A DNA stretch of 64,000 nucleotides from RYN-230 sp036497945. Lineage in GTDB: Bacteria > Actinomycetota > Actinomycetes > Streptosporangiales > Streptosporangiaceae. Within the stretch, counting starts at the first letter, position 1, and the number at the start of each line of letters is the position of its first letter. The position numbers were made by a program, and so were the translations under genes. The stretch covers positions 1-64,000 of the forward strand of contig DASXIN010000080.1 of assembly GCA_036497945.1 (NCBI GenBank), read 5' to 3'. Positions 35,035 through 46,436 of this stretch are shown here, piece by piece. The notes beneath the pieces were generated by a model. That model saw only the letters and a program-made list of their open reading frames with translations, made no database searches and was not told where the DNA came from.

Positions 35035-36947
35035 TGCGGTGATCCCTGGGGGTTATCGGCCAGTTCGGGGTCGAGCCGGGCCACGGCCTCAGTGATCTGC
35101 CGGGCCAGGTGCTGCGGGACCAGGCCGATCTCGTCCAGCACCTGGTCCCGCGAGCCGTGGTCCAGGAACCGCTGCGGCAGGCCGAACGTCCGGACCGGCG
35201 TGCGCACGTCCGCGTCGCGGAGCAGCCGGCATACCGCGTCGCCGAACCCGCCGACCATGCCATTGTCCTCGACGGTGGCCACCAGCCGGGCCCGGGCGGC
35301 GATGCCGGCCAGCGCCGGGTCCACCGGCTTGGTCCAGCGCGGGTCCAGCACGGTCACCCGGATGCCCTGGTCGGCTAGCCGGCTCGCGGTGGCCAGGCCC
35401 ATCACGGCCATCGGCCCGGCGCCGACCAGCAGCACGTCCGGGGCGGCGCCGCCAGCCGGCTGGACCAGCACGTCCATGCCGCCGATCTGACCGATCGCCT
35501 CGGCCTCGCTGCCCACGCTGCCCTTGGGGAACCGGACCACGGTCGGCCCGTCGCTGACCGCGACCGCCTCGGCCAGCAGCTCGCCGATCCGGGTCGCGTC
35601 CCGCGGCGCGGCGATCCGCAGACCGGGCACGACCTGCAGGATCGAGCCGTCCCACATGCCGTTGTGACTGGCCCCGTCCGGGCCGGTCACGCCCGCCCGG
35701 TCCAGCACGAAGGTGACCGGCAGCCGGTGCAGCGCCACGTCCATCAGCACCTGGTCGAACGCGCGGTTGAGGAACGTCGCGTAGATGGCCACCACCGGGT
35801 GCAGCCCGCCCATGGCCAGCCCGGCCGCGCTGGTCACCGCGTGCTGCTCGGCGATGCCCACGTCAAAGACCCGGTCCGGGTAGGCGGCGGCGAACTTGGC
35901 CAGCCCGGTCGGGTGCAGCATGGCGGCGGTGATCGCGACCACGTCCGGCCGCCGCGCGCCGATCCCGGCCAGGGCGTCGCCGAACACCTCCGACCAGGTC
36001 CGCTTGGCCACCCCGGGCTTGCTGCCGGCCGGCGCGGCCGCGGGCACCTGGTGCAGCCGGTCCTCCTCGTTGTCCTCGGCCAGCTGGTAGCCGAAGCCCT
36101 TCCGGGTGATCACGTGCACCAGCACCGGGCCGCCGAAGTCCCGGGCCCGGCGCAGCGCGTGCTCGACCGCCTGCTCGTCGTGCCCGTCGATCGGGCCGAG
36201 GTACTTCAGCCCCAGGTCCTCGAACAGCACCTGGGGCTGCAGGACGTCCTTGAGGCCCTTCTTCACCCCGTGCAGCGTGCCGTACAGCGGCGGCCCGACC
36301 ACCGGGGTGCGGGTCAGCGTGGTCTTGATGTAGTCCAGCACGTTCTCGTACCGCTGGTTGACCCGGACCAGGGTCAGGTGGTTGGCCAGCCCGCCGATGG
36401 TCGGCTGGTAGGAGCGGCCGTTGTCGTTGACCACGATGACCAGCCGGCTGTCCTTGGCCACCGCGATGTTGTTCAGCGCCTCCCAGGCCATCCCGCCGGT
36501 CAGCGCGCCGTCCCCGATCACCGCGACCACGGTGCGGTCCGTCTCGCCGCGCAGCCGGTACGCCTTGGCCAGCCCGTCGGCGTAGGACAGGCTGGTGGAC
36601 GCGTGCGAGTTCTCCACCAGGTCGTGCTCCGACTCGGCCCGGCACGGGTAGCCGGACAGCCCGCCGCGCTGGCGCAGCGTGCCGAACTCGGCGACCCGCC
36701 CAGTGAGCAGCTTGTGCACGTAGGACTGGTGGCCGGTGTCGAACACGAGCTTGTCCACCGGGGAGTCGAACACCCGGTGCAGCGCGATGGTCAGCTCGAC
36801 CACGCCGAGGTTGGGCCCGAGGTGGCCGCTGGTCCGGGACACCGTCTCGATCAGCAGGTCACGTATTTCGCTGGCCAGGGCGGGCAGCTGATCCGGCGCC
36901 AGCTCCCGGAGATCGCGCGGGCCAGAGAGGGTTTCCAGCAGGGTCAC
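35031..36947 (-). CDS. dxs: 1-deoxy-D-xylulose-5-phosphate synthase Dxs
   Basis: This 638-residue thiamine diphosphate enzyme condenses pyruvate and glyceraldehyde 3-phosphate in the first step of the MEP isoprenoid pathway. The TPP motif is GDGALTGG (145-152) with DNG in NDNGRSYQPT. SGHLGPNLGVVELTIALH, DTGHQSYVHKLLTGR and the second-domain DVGIAEQHAVTSAAGLA with the catalytic Glu are all present. YATFLNRAFDQVLMDVALH and DRAGVTGPDGASHNG follow. The start GTG 36947 follows AAGGGAGC, with a candidate -10 TAGACT on the minus strand near 36990. Confidence 0.97.
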   Translation of the reverse strand: MTLLETLSGPRDLRELAPDQLPALASEIRDLLIETVSRTSGHLGPNLGVVELTIALHRVFDSPVDKLVFDTGHQSYVHKLLTGRVAEFGTLRQRGGLSGYPCRAESEHDLVENSHASTSLSYADGLAKAYRLRGETDRTVVAVIGDGALTGGMAWEALNNIAVAKDSRLVIVVNDNGRSYQPTIGGLANHLTLVRVNQRYENVLDYIKTTLTRTPVVGPPLYGTLHGVKKGLKDVLQPQVLFEDLGLKYLGPIDGHDEQAVEHALRRARDFGGPVLVHVITRKGFGYQLAEDNEEDRLHQVPAAAPAGSKPGVAKRTWSEVFGDALAGIGARRPDVVAITAAMLHPTGLAKFAAAYPDRVFDVGIAEQHAVTSAAGLAMGGLHPVVAIYATFLNRAFDQVLMDVALHRLPVTFVLDRAGVTGPDGASHNGMWDGSILQVVPGLRIAAPRDATRIGELLAEAVAVSDGPTVVRFPKGSVGSEAEAIGQIGGMDVLVQPAGGAAPDVLLVGAGPMAVMGLATASRLADQGIRVTVLDPRWTKPVDPALAGIAARARLVATVEDNGMVGGFGDAVCRLLRDADVRTPVRTFGLPQRFLDHGSRDQVLDEIGLVPQHLARQITEAVARLDPELADNPQGSPQ

Positions 36948-37053
36948 GTGAACTGCTCCCTTGTCGCGGATGCGGGGGAATCTGTGGCGAGTCTATTTGG
37001 CCGGACTGGCCTGTGGCACGGAAGGCGCGGCGTCCGCGGCTGATCCGGCTGGG

Positions 37054-38208
37054 TCAGCGCACGCCGTAGAGGTGCTCCAGCGCGAGCTGGTCCAGGTGCT
37101 CGTAGGCCAGCCCGCGGGTGGCCAGCGCCTCGATGTCCGGGGTGAAGCCCTGCACGTCCCGCCACGTCTCGCCGGCCGCCAGAGTGGGCGTGGCCAGGTC
37201 TTCCACCCCGGACGCGGCCAGCGACGCCTTCACCTCGGGATCGGCCCGGAACGCCCGGACCTTGTCCCGCAGGATCAGGTAGTTGCGCATGCACGCCGCG
37301 GCGGACACCCACACGCCGTCGTCGTCCTCGGTGCGCGGCGGCTTGTAGTCGAAGTGCACCGGGCCGTCATACCCGCCGGCCTCCAGCGCGTCCACCACCC
37401 AGAACGCGCCGCGTGCGTTGCCCGCGCCGAACCGCAGGTCCTGGTCGTAGCGCGGCCCGTTCTGCCCGTTCAGGTCGATGTGGAACAGCTTCCCGTGCCA
37501 CAGCGCCTGGGTGATCCCGTGCGCGTAGTTGAGCGAGGCCATCTCCTCGTGCCCCACCTCGGGATTGATGCCCACCATCTCCTGGTGCTCGAGTTCTTTG
37601 ATGAACGCCAGTGCGTGACCGGCCGTCGGCAGCAGGATGTCGCCGCGGGGCTCGTTCGGCTTGGGCTCGATGGCGAACCGCAGCCCGTAGCCCTGCTCCT
37701 GGACATAGCCGCACAGCAGGTCCAGGCCCTCCTTGTAGCGGTCCAGGGCGGCCTTGATGTCCTTGGCCGCGCCGGACTCGGCGCCCTCCCGGCCGCCCCA
37801 GAACACGTACACCTTCGCGCTCAGCTCGGCCGCCAGGTCCAGGTTGCGCATCACCTTGGCCAGCGCGAACCGGCGCACGTCCCGGTCGCTGGCGGTGAAC
37901 GCGCCGTCCTTGAACATCGGGTGGCCGAACAGGTTAGTGGTGGCGGTGGTCACCACCAGGCCGGTCTCTTCGAGGGCCGACCGGAACGCGGCGATCTTCT
38001 GGTCCCGTTCGGCGTCGCTGGCCCCGAACGGGAACACGTCGTTGTCGTGGAAGTTGACCCCGTACGCGCCCAGTTCGGCCAGCATGCGCACGGCCCGGTC
38101 GGCGGGCATCGGCGGCCGGACCGCGCCGCCGAACACGTCGACGCCCTGCCAGCCAACCGTCCAGATGCCGAACGAGAACTTGTCCTCGGGGGTCGGTTCG
38201 TACGCCAT
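37054..38208 (-). CDS. xylA: Xylose isomerase XylA
   Basis: This 384-residue TIM-barrel enzyme interconverts D-xylose and D-xylulose with two divalent metals. Motifs are NFHDNDVFPFGAS (catalytic His near 54), FGHPMFKDGAFTASDRDVRRFA, IEPKPNEPRGDILLPTAGHALAF with metal Glu, GHEEMASLNYAH, and FHIDLNGQNGPRYDQDLRFGAG with metal Asp/His. The length matches actinobacterial XylA (about 385-390). ATG 38208 lies 16 bp after the xylB stop behind GGGAGAGGA, so it is the last gene of the xylose operon. Confidence 0.97.
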   Translation of the reverse strand: MAYEPTPEDKFSFGIWTVGWQGVDVFGGAVRPPMPADRAVRMLAELGAYGVNFHDNDVFPFGASDAERDQKIAAFRSALEETGLVVTTATTNLFGHPMFKDGAFTASDRDVRRFALAKVMRNLDLAAELSAKVYVFWGGREGAESGAAKDIKAALDRYKEGLDLLCGYVQEQGYGLRFAIEPKPNEPRGDILLPTAGHALAFIKELEHQEMVGINPEVGHEEMASLNYAHGITQALWHGKLFHIDLNGQNGPRYDQDLRFGAGNARGAFWVVDALEAGGYDGPVHFDYKPPRTEDDDGVWVSAAACMRNYLILRDKVRAFRADPEVKASLAASGVEDLATPTLAAGETWRDVQGFTPDIEALATRGLAYEHLDQLALEHLYGVR

Positions 38209-38224
38209 CAGCTGGTCCTCTCCC

Positions 38225-39655
38225 TTATCGTTCCCAGACCGGTGTGTCCCAGCCGGCCGTGTCCCAGTCCGCCGTGGCCTGCTGCAGCCAGGTCAGCCGC
38301 TGCCGGACGCCTGGGTCGGGCGTCCCGGTGTATTCCGCGGGCCGGTGCCGCGGCCAGTCCGGCGGCTCCGGGGTGCCGGCCAGCGCCCACGCCGCCTGCC
38401 GCGCCGCGCCCAGCGCGACGTACTCCTCCGGCGCGGGCACCAGCACCGGGACGCCGAAGATGGTGGGTGCGATGCGCCGCGCGGCCTCGGACCGGGCCCC
38501 GCCGCCGATCAGCAGCACCCGCTGCCGGGACGCGCCCTGCGCGGCGATCAGGTCGGCCGCCTCGGCCAGGGTGCCCAGCACCGCCTCGATCGCGGCCCGG
38601 GCCAGGTTGGGCCCGGTCATGTTCTGCGTGGTCAGGCCGCGCAGCACACCGGCGGCGTCGGGCCGGTTCGGGCTGCGCTCGCCGTCCAGGTAGGGCAGCA
38701 GCACGATGCCGCCCGAGCCCGGCCCGGCCTGGAGTGCCTGCGCGGACATGCCGTCCAGGTCCGTGCCGATGAGCGTGGCCACCGCGGACAGCACCAGGCC
38801 CGCGTTGACCGTGGCGATCAGCGGCAGGTACCGGCCGGTGGCGTCGGCGAACCCGGCCACCATGCCGGACTCGTCCGCGGCGGCCCGCTCGGTGACCGCG
38901 TAGGCGGTGCCCGAGGTGCCGATCGAGGTGACCAGCTCCCCCGGTTCCAGGCTGAGCCCGAGCGCGGCGCCCATGTTGTCCCCGGTCCCGGGGGCCAGCA
39001 CCGCGCCGGCCGCGGTCTCGCCGACGACCTCGGCGGGCTTGGCGATCCGGGGCAGCCCGGGCTGGTGGCCCAGCGCCGCCGCGGCCACTTCGGGCAGCCA
39101 GCGGCTGTGCGCGGTCGAGAAGTAGCCGGTGCCGGATGCGTCGCCGCGGTCGGTGACCGGCTCGGCGGTGCGGCCGGCCGGCCCGGCCGTGCTGAGCCGC
39201 CAGGTCAGCCAGTCGTGCGGCAGCATGACCCGGGCCACCCGGGCCGCGTGGCCCGGCTCGTGCTCGGCCAGCCAGCGCAGCTTGGTCACGGTGAACGAGG
39301 CGCTGGGCACGCTGCCGGTGTGCTCGGCCCACCAGGCTGGCCCGCCCCGCTCGGCGATCAGCTCCCGGGCCGCCGCGGCGGACCGCAGGTCGTTCCACAG
39401 CATCGCGGGCCGGATGACCTGGCCGTCCTCGTCTACCACGACCATGCCGTGCTGCTGCGCGGCCACCGCGACCGCGTCGGCCCGGTCCAGCAGGCCCTGC
39501 CCGGCCTGCTCCAGCGCGGACCACCAGGCGGCCGGCGCACACTCGGTGCCCGGCGGGTGCGGCGCGCTGCCCCGGGCCAGCACGGCGCCGTCCTCCGCCT
39601 GGCAGAGCAGCACCTTGGTGGATTGCGTCGACGAATCCACCCCGGCTACCAGCAT
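38225..39655 (-). CDS. xylB: Xylulokinase XylB
   Basis: This 476-residue FGGY-family kinase phosphorylates D-xylulose with ATP, feeding the pentose phosphate pathway. The ATPase core begins VAGVDSSTQSTKVLL with the conserved acid. QQHGMVVVDEDGQVIRPAMLWNDLRS, LPHDWLTWRLS and ATGRYLPLIATVNAGLVL follow. The FGGY-like C-terminal element is LLIGGGARSEAARRIAPTIFGVPV. The start ATG 39655 has an AGGAGG box 6 nt upstream. Between its start and the upstream DUF6807 gene sits a LacI remnant rather than an intact gene. Confidence 0.95.
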   Translation of the reverse strand: MLVAGVDSSTQSTKVLLCQAEDGAVLARGSAPHPPGTECAPAAWWSALEQAGQGLLDRADAVAVAAQQHGMVVVDEDGQVIRPAMLWNDLRSAAAARELIAERGGPAWWAEHTGSVPSASFTVTKLRWLAEHEPGHAARVARVMLPHDWLTWRLSTAGPAGRTAEPVTDRGDASGTGYFSTAHSRWLPEVAAAALGHQPGLPRIAKPAEVVGETAAGAVLAPGTGDNMGAALGLSLEPGELVTSIGTSGTAYAVTERAAADESGMVAGFADATGRYLPLIATVNAGLVLSAVATLIGTDLDGMSAQALQAGPGSGGIVLLPYLDGERSPNRPDAAGVLRGLTTQNMTGPNLARAAIEAVLGTLAEAADLIAAQGASRQRVLLIGGGARSEAARRIAPTIFGVPVLVPAPEEYVALGAARQAAWALAGTPEPPDWPRHRPAEYTGTPDPGVRQRLTWLQQATADWDTAGWDTPVWER

Positions 39656-39685
39656 GCGGTTCCTCCTGCCACGACGGTCATGAAC

Positions 39686-39769
39686 CTACTCCGCTGGGTG
39701 GGCCCGGCCTGCCGCCGGTCCCACGGTGGAGTCCCGGATGACCAGCTCGCCTGGTCCGCGGTCACGCCG
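39686..39769 (-). pseudogene. C-terminal remnant of a LacI-family regulator
   Basis: In the 106-bp gap upstream of xylB, one minus-strand frame reads PGELVIRDSTVGPAAGRAH and then two residues to a TAG at 39686-39688. GELVIRDST is the typical last strand of LacI/GalR repressors, where the protein ends soon after. The frame is not continuous with the DUF6807 gene, and no other part of the repressor exists nearby. It probably marks a deletion that removed a repressor once located between DUF6807 and xylB. Such regulators often control xylose genes. The evidence is about ten well-matched residues, so it is moderate. Confidence 0.5.
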
Positions 39770-40709
39770 CCGCTCCCGGCACGGCCAGAACGTCCTCCTT
39801 TTCCATCTCGGTGACCAGCTCGGCGCAGCCGCCGGCGGACAGCTCGCGGCCGGCCAGCGCGAGGTCGTAGCGCAGCGTCAGGCTCTGCCCGTCGGCCAGC
39901 ATGAACTCGGCGCCGAAGAACGGGGCCGGGCACAGGCAGGCGAACGGCTCGCTGCGCACGAACCACATGGTCGGGTGGCCGAAGTTGGCCGGGGCGTCGC
40001 GGAACAGCACGGTCGACGCGCGGTCCTCGTCGTGCCGCCCGGCGAAGGCCATCCACGGGCTGCGCACGCCCATCTGCTCGTCCCCGCCGCTGCCGTCGGG
40101 CGTGATCACCCGGCCCGGGCTGAACGACCGCGGGCCGCGCCAGAACAGCCCGCCGTACCCCGCGTTGTCCCGGCCCGCCGTGGTGGGGCTGCCGAACGGG
40201 ATGATGGCGCCGCGCACGTTGCGCAGCGTGGTGCGGAAGGCCAGCCGCCAGGAGTCCGCCCCGGGCAGCACCTGAGCCCCGATCTGCCGCCGCTCGTGCA
40301 GCCAGGTCTCGCCGTCCTGGGTGATCCAGCTGAGCTGCTCGTCCACCCGGAGCACGCTGTCGGTCACCGCCGCCGCGGTGAACTCCTCATGCCGGACCCG
40401 GCCGTTGTTGGGCAGCTGCCGGTAGCCGTAGCCGCGCTGGAAGGTGGGGCCGCCCCAGAAGTTCTCCGGCCCGACGTGCGGCAGCGACCAGGCGATCCCC
40501 TTGTGCCAGGCGTGATCCTTCGGCCGGTAGCTGGTCAGCACGTCACCGTGCAGCGTGCGCACCGGGTGGAAGTACGGCCGCGGCGACTCGACCTGCGGGT
40601 CGTCCGGCCGGTACACGTACTGGAGCAGCTCGGTTTCCTGGTAGCTGAACCGGAGCGAGCAGCCGTCGCCGTCGGTCAGGCGCATTTCCATGGGGGGCAC
40701 CCGCACCAT
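39762..40709 (-). CDS. DUF6807/PmoA-like family protein
   Basis: A ~315-residue protein of the DUF6807 (PmoA-like) group, which accompanies sugar-utilisation loci in actinobacteria. Motifs are YVYRPDDPQVESPRPYFHPVRT-like N-terminus, SYRPKDHAWHKGIAWSLPHVG, NFWGGPTFQRG, a central GYGGLFWRGPRSF, and HPTMWFVRSEPFACLCPAP. Several conserved His suggest a metal or sugar site, but the reaction is unestablished. ATG 40709 is used, though a TTG further up keeps the frame. It is the first gene of the presumed operon with xylB and xylA, and an AAGTTT palindrome lies about 100 bp upstream. Confidence 0.75.
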   Translation of the reverse strand: MVRVPPMEMRLTDGDGCSLRFSYQETELLQYVYRPDDPQVESPRPYFHPVRTLHGDVLTSYRPKDHAWHKGIAWSLPHVGPENFWGGPTFQRGYGYRQLPNNGRVRHEEFTAAAVTDSVLRVDEQLSWITQDGETWLHERRQIGAQVLPGADSWRLAFRTTLRNVRGAIIPFGSPTTAGRDNAGYGGLFWRGPRSFSPGRVITPDGSGGDEQMGVRSPWMAFAGRHDEDRASTVLFRDAPANFGHPTMWFVRSEPFACLCPAPFFGAEFMLADGQSLTLRYDLALAGRELSAGGCAELVTEMEKEDVLAVPGAAA

Positions 40710-40805
40710 TATTGTTCCCAACCCGCACCCGGGCCGTCCATCTGTGCGTAACTCGGCGAGGTGGGCCCAGATCAGCGGGCCGCACCAGCCCGCTACCCGG
40801 GCAAT

Positions 40806-40821
40806 AAGTTTCGGAAAACTT
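40806..40821 (-). promoter_or_regulatory. Palindromic operator candidate upstream of the xylose operon
   Basis: AAGTTT-CGGA-AAACTT, with perfect 6-bp arms, sits 97 bp before the DUF6807 ATG, followed on the plus strand by another TTTCGG. The T/A-rich half-sites with a central CG resemble operators of LacI-type sugar repressors in actinobacteria. Confidence 0.45.
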
Positions 40822-40833
40822 TCGGCCTGCTGG

Positions 40834-42099
40834 TTAGCCGCTGGCGGCCGGCTGGTCCACCGGCAGCGTGACGTCCCGGGCCGCCTGCCAGCCCGCGATG
40901 AACTCCAGCCCGGTGATGACTAGCAGGCAGCTCACCGGGACCGTCCAGCCACCGGTCGCGGTGTGCAGGAACCCGACGGCCAGCGGGCCGGTCGTGGCGA
41001 CCAGATAGCCGACGCTCTGCGCGAACCCGGACAGCGAGGCAGCGGCCCGCGGATCGGGCGCGCGGGCCATGGTGAAGTAGATGGCCAGGCCGAGCGCGGC
41101 GCCCTGGCCCAGGCCGAGCAGCAGCACCCAGGCGGCGGCGCTGCCCAGCGGGGCGAACCAGGCCCCGGCCAGGCCCGCCACGCTGACCGCCACGGTCCCG
41201 GCGATCAGCGCCCGCTGGTTGCGGGCCCGCTGCGCGAGCACCGGGATGACCAGCGCGGTGGGCACCCCACCCAGCGACATCAGGGCGAGCAGGGTGCCTG
41301 CGCCACCCGGGCTGACCCCGCGATCGCGGAACATGGTCGGCAGCCAGGACAGGGTGGCGTAGAAGGTCAGGCTCTGCAGCCCCATGAACCCGGTGACCTG
41401 CCAGGCCAGCGCGTGCCGGTACACCTTGAGGCGGCGGCCCGGCTGGGCCGGGCGGCGGCCTGCGGCCGGCCCCAGCCCGCCCCCGGGCCGGGTGTGGAAC
41501 CTCAGTTGCGGCAGCCAGCACACCGCCGCGGCCAGGGCCGGGATGGCCCACAGCCCGAGAGACAGCGGCACCGAGCCGCCGGACAGCCGGTACACCGGGA
41601 CCGCGATCAGCGAGCCGACGATCGACCCGGCGGACAGGCTGAGCAGGTAGATCCCGATCAGCAGCCCGGCCTGCTCCGGCCTGCGCCGCTTGGCCAGGCT
41701 GGGCAGCAGCACGTTCATCAGCGCGATCGCGGCGGCCGCGATGGCCGTGCCCGGGAACAGCATGCTGCCGGGCAGCGCGCCGCGCAGCAGCAAGCCGGCC
41801 GCCAGCAGCACCAGTGCGGCGCCCAGCACCCGTTCCTCGCCGAACCGGCGGCTCAGCGGCGCGGCCACCCCGGAGAACACGCCGAAGGCCAGCACCGGCA
41901 GCGCGGCCAGCGCGGACAGCGCCGCGTTAGACAGGTGCAGGCTGTCGGCCAGTTCCGGGAACAGCGGCGGCAGGCTGGTGATGGCGGCGCGCAGGTTGAA
42001 AGCCAGTGCGACCACGCCGAGGATGAACACCGCGGCGCGCTGGGCCCGGCGGCGGGCGGCTGATGCTGGCGGGGCGACTGGGGCGGCAGGTTCGGCCAT
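40834..42099 (-). CDS. CynX/NimT-type MFS transporter
   Basis: This 421-residue, 12-span major facilitator protein is of the cyanate/nitroimidazole transporter branch. The N-terminus shows FILGVVALAFNLRAAITSLPPLFPELA and LPVLAFGVFSGVAAPLSRRFG with the loop 2-3 motif. Later segments include MFRDRGVSPGGAGTLLALMSLGGVPTALVIPVLAQR and a long C-terminal set of helices. The start ATG 42099 (MAEPAAPVAPPAS) lies 123 bp from the next gene. Substrates in this branch include cyanate and 2-nitroimidazole; the one here is unknown. It may share a transcript with the xylose operon downstream, but 125 bp with a palindrome separates them. Confidence 0.88.
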   Translation of the reverse strand: MAEPAAPVAPPASAARRRAQRAAVFILGVVALAFNLRAAITSLPPLFPELADSLHLSNAALSALAALPVLAFGVFSGVAAPLSRRFGEERVLGAALVLLAAGLLLRGALPGSMLFPGTAIAAAAIALMNVLLPSLAKRRRPEQAGLLIGIYLLSLSAGSIVGSLIAVPVYRLSGGSVPLSLGLWAIPALAAAVCWLPQLRFHTRPGGGLGPAAGRRPAQPGRRLKVYRHALAWQVTGFMGLQSLTFYATLSWLPTMFRDRGVSPGGAGTLLALMSLGGVPTALVIPVLAQRARNQRALIAGTVAVSVAGLAGAWFAPLGSAAAWVLLLGLGQGAALGLAIYFTMARAPDPRAAASLSGFAQSVGYLVATTGPLAVGFLHTATGGWTVPVSCLLVITGLEFIAGWQAARDVTLPVDQPAASG

Positions 42100-42221
42100 T
42101 TCCCGACAACGCTACCTGTCCAGCCACCGCCCGCGGCGGCCGGCCGAACACCGCACAACATGGATGCTGCAGCCCGCCTGGGTGGGGGTGGTCGGTGGGA
42201 TGAGATGGGTCGGCTGGGCAG

Positions 42222-43508
42222 TCAGCGGGCGCGAGGGTGCAGGGTGGCGGGGACCTGGGTGGTGAGCTGGGCCTGGATCCCGGCGGCGCACTCCGCTGCC
42301 GCGCCGACGGCGGCCAGCGTGCCGTCTCGCCCGGCTGCACTGGCGCACTGGCTGGCCAGCACCGCGACCCGCTCACTGAGCACCGCCCAGGCCGCGTCCT
42401 GCCAGGGCACGAAGTTGCCCATCAGGTAGAACATCTCGAAGGCCGGCCCGACCGTGCGGCCCGGGTGGTCCGGCCCGGCCGGGAGCTGGGTGAGCGCATC
42501 CCCGAGCGGGGCCAGCACCCCGCTCATCAGACTGAACGCCGCTCCGGTGAGCAGGCCGAGCTGATCGTCGGTCTCGTCGGTGTGGGTGAAAAACCGGGTC
42601 AGCACCTGGAGCAGCGCCTCATATCCGAGGGCGAACAGCCGGGCCACCTGGCGGGTCGCCGGGTCACTGATCACCGGCTGCTCAACGGTGAGATCGAAGG
42701 GCTGCTGGGTGAAGGCGGTCAGCACCGGCCGGGCCGGCTGGAATGTTGGGTCCGCCATCGCCAGCTGGGAGTACTCGTCCCAGATGCCGAGGAACCGGCC
42801 GTAGTGCGCGGCCTGCCAGTCACCCCGGGCGCCCTCGCCCTGCTCGATGATGGTGTCGATGGCCTGCTGCGCCGAGGCCAGATCGGTGACCGCGATGAGT
42901 TCTGGCCAGCGGAACATCTCCGGCGTGGCCTGGGCCCGCGGCGGCCCGACGAACAGCGCCCGCTCGCCGAGCCGCCCGGCCAGGTCGCGCACTCCCTGCT
43001 CGATGGCCCGGTAGAGATGCCCGACGGTGAGGAAGTCCTGGGTCCGCGGCATGACCTCGCCCGGCTCGACCGGGGCGTGCGACGGCGCGGCGGGCACGAA
43101 GCCGGCCGCGTCCATCCGCTCCATCCCCTCCGGCCGTTCCAGGTAGAGGAAATGGGTCAGCGCCGCCGCGCCGAACGGCAGCAGGTCGAGCTGCACGCTG
43201 GGCGGGAAGTAGGCCGAGCGCTGCGGGAAGTTGGGCCGGGTGAACGTCGGCGCCGCGCCGATGGCCGACATCAGGTTGCAGACCAGCGCCAGGTGCAGCA
43301 TCTCCTCGATGGCGATGCCGAGCAGCACCTGGCGCCAGCGCTCGGTGGCGGCGGCCTGCTCCGCGGTGAGACCTTCAGCCGGGTCCCGCTTCAGGCTGAA
43401 CGCCGCGTACAGGTACTGGCACATGATCATGTGCTCTAGCTGCGTGGCCTCGGTCAGCAGGTACCACAGGTGCTCCCGGTGCTCGACCACGATCTTCGGC
43501 TCGGCCAT
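42222..43508 (-). CDS. Ferritin-like protein, VioB/iminophenylpyruvate dimer synthase domain
   Basis: This 428-residue protein has the ferritin-like domain seen in VioB, RebD and StaD-type enzymes (iminophenyl-pyruvate dimer synthase family). The diiron-type helices are TEATQLEHMIMCQYLYAAFSL (Glu and His) and IAIEEMLHLALVCNLMSAIGA (EExxH). A second pair lies further on: FMPRTQDFLTVGHLYRAIEQGV-like and RFFTHTDETDDQLG. Without the heme-containing rest of VioB it may be a stand-alone oxidase. The start ATG 43508 has GGGGGAG in front; an upstream in-frame start is less likely. The next neighbours are aconitase and a transporter, so no pigment pathway is evident. Confidence 0.75.
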   Translation of the reverse strand: MAEPKIVVEHREHLWYLLTEATQLEHMIMCQYLYAAFSLKRDPAEGLTAEQAAATERWRQVLLGIAIEEMLHLALVCNLMSAIGAAPTFTRPNFPQRSAYFPPSVQLDLLPFGAAALTHFLYLERPEGMERMDAAGFVPAAPSHAPVEPGEVMPRTQDFLTVGHLYRAIEQGVRDLAGRLGERALFVGPPRAQATPEMFRWPELIAVTDLASAQQAIDTIIEQGEGARGDWQAAHYGRFLGIWDEYSQLAMADPTFQPARPVLTAFTQQPFDLTVEQPVISDPATRQVARLFALGYEALLQVLTRFFTHTDETDDQLGLLTGAAFSLMSGVLAPLGDALTQLPAGPDHPGRTVGPAFEMFYLMGNFVPWQDAAWAVLSERVAVLASQCASAAGRDGTLAAVGAAAECAAGIQAQLTTQVPATLHPRAR

Positions 43509-43544
43509 GGCACTCCCCCGGCTGCTCAGTACCGTCCCTTCCAC

Positions 43545-43568
43545 GCCATGATTACACGATTACATGGC
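43545..43568 (-). promoter_or_regulatory. Palindrome with tandem GATTACA repeats upstream of the ferritin-like gene
   Basis: GCCATG and CATGGC form perfect 6-bp arms (43545-43550, 43563-43568). Inside them, two GATTACA copies lie 8 bp apart (43550-43556, 43558-43564). The site is 37 bp upstream of the ATG at 43508, between this gene and the aconitase stop. Confidence 0.4.
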
Positions 43569-43584
43569 CAGCGCGAAAGGGGTT

Positions 43585-46302
<2,718 letters not shown>

Positions 46303-46326
46303 CAGGGTCCGCCTCCCGATCGCAGA

Positions 46327-46390
46327 TATCTTGATATCGAGCTAAGTTCCATTTCCCACGTTATGATGCGCTTATCTCGACGTCAAGCTA
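46327..46390. promoter_or_regulatory. Twin operator-like palindromes between acnA and cupin genes
   Basis: TATCTTGATATCGAGCTA (46327-46344) and TATCTCGACGTCAAGCTA (46373-46390) are 14 of 18 identical, with every difference a transition. Each is a nearly perfect palindrome. Centre-to-centre spacing is 46 bp. They sit in the 134-bp divergent promoter region, close to the acnA start. Confidence 0.6.
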
Positions 46391-46436
46391 CCCGGTGGGG
46401 GTGCCAGTCGGCGGTGGATCGGGCAGGATATGGCCG

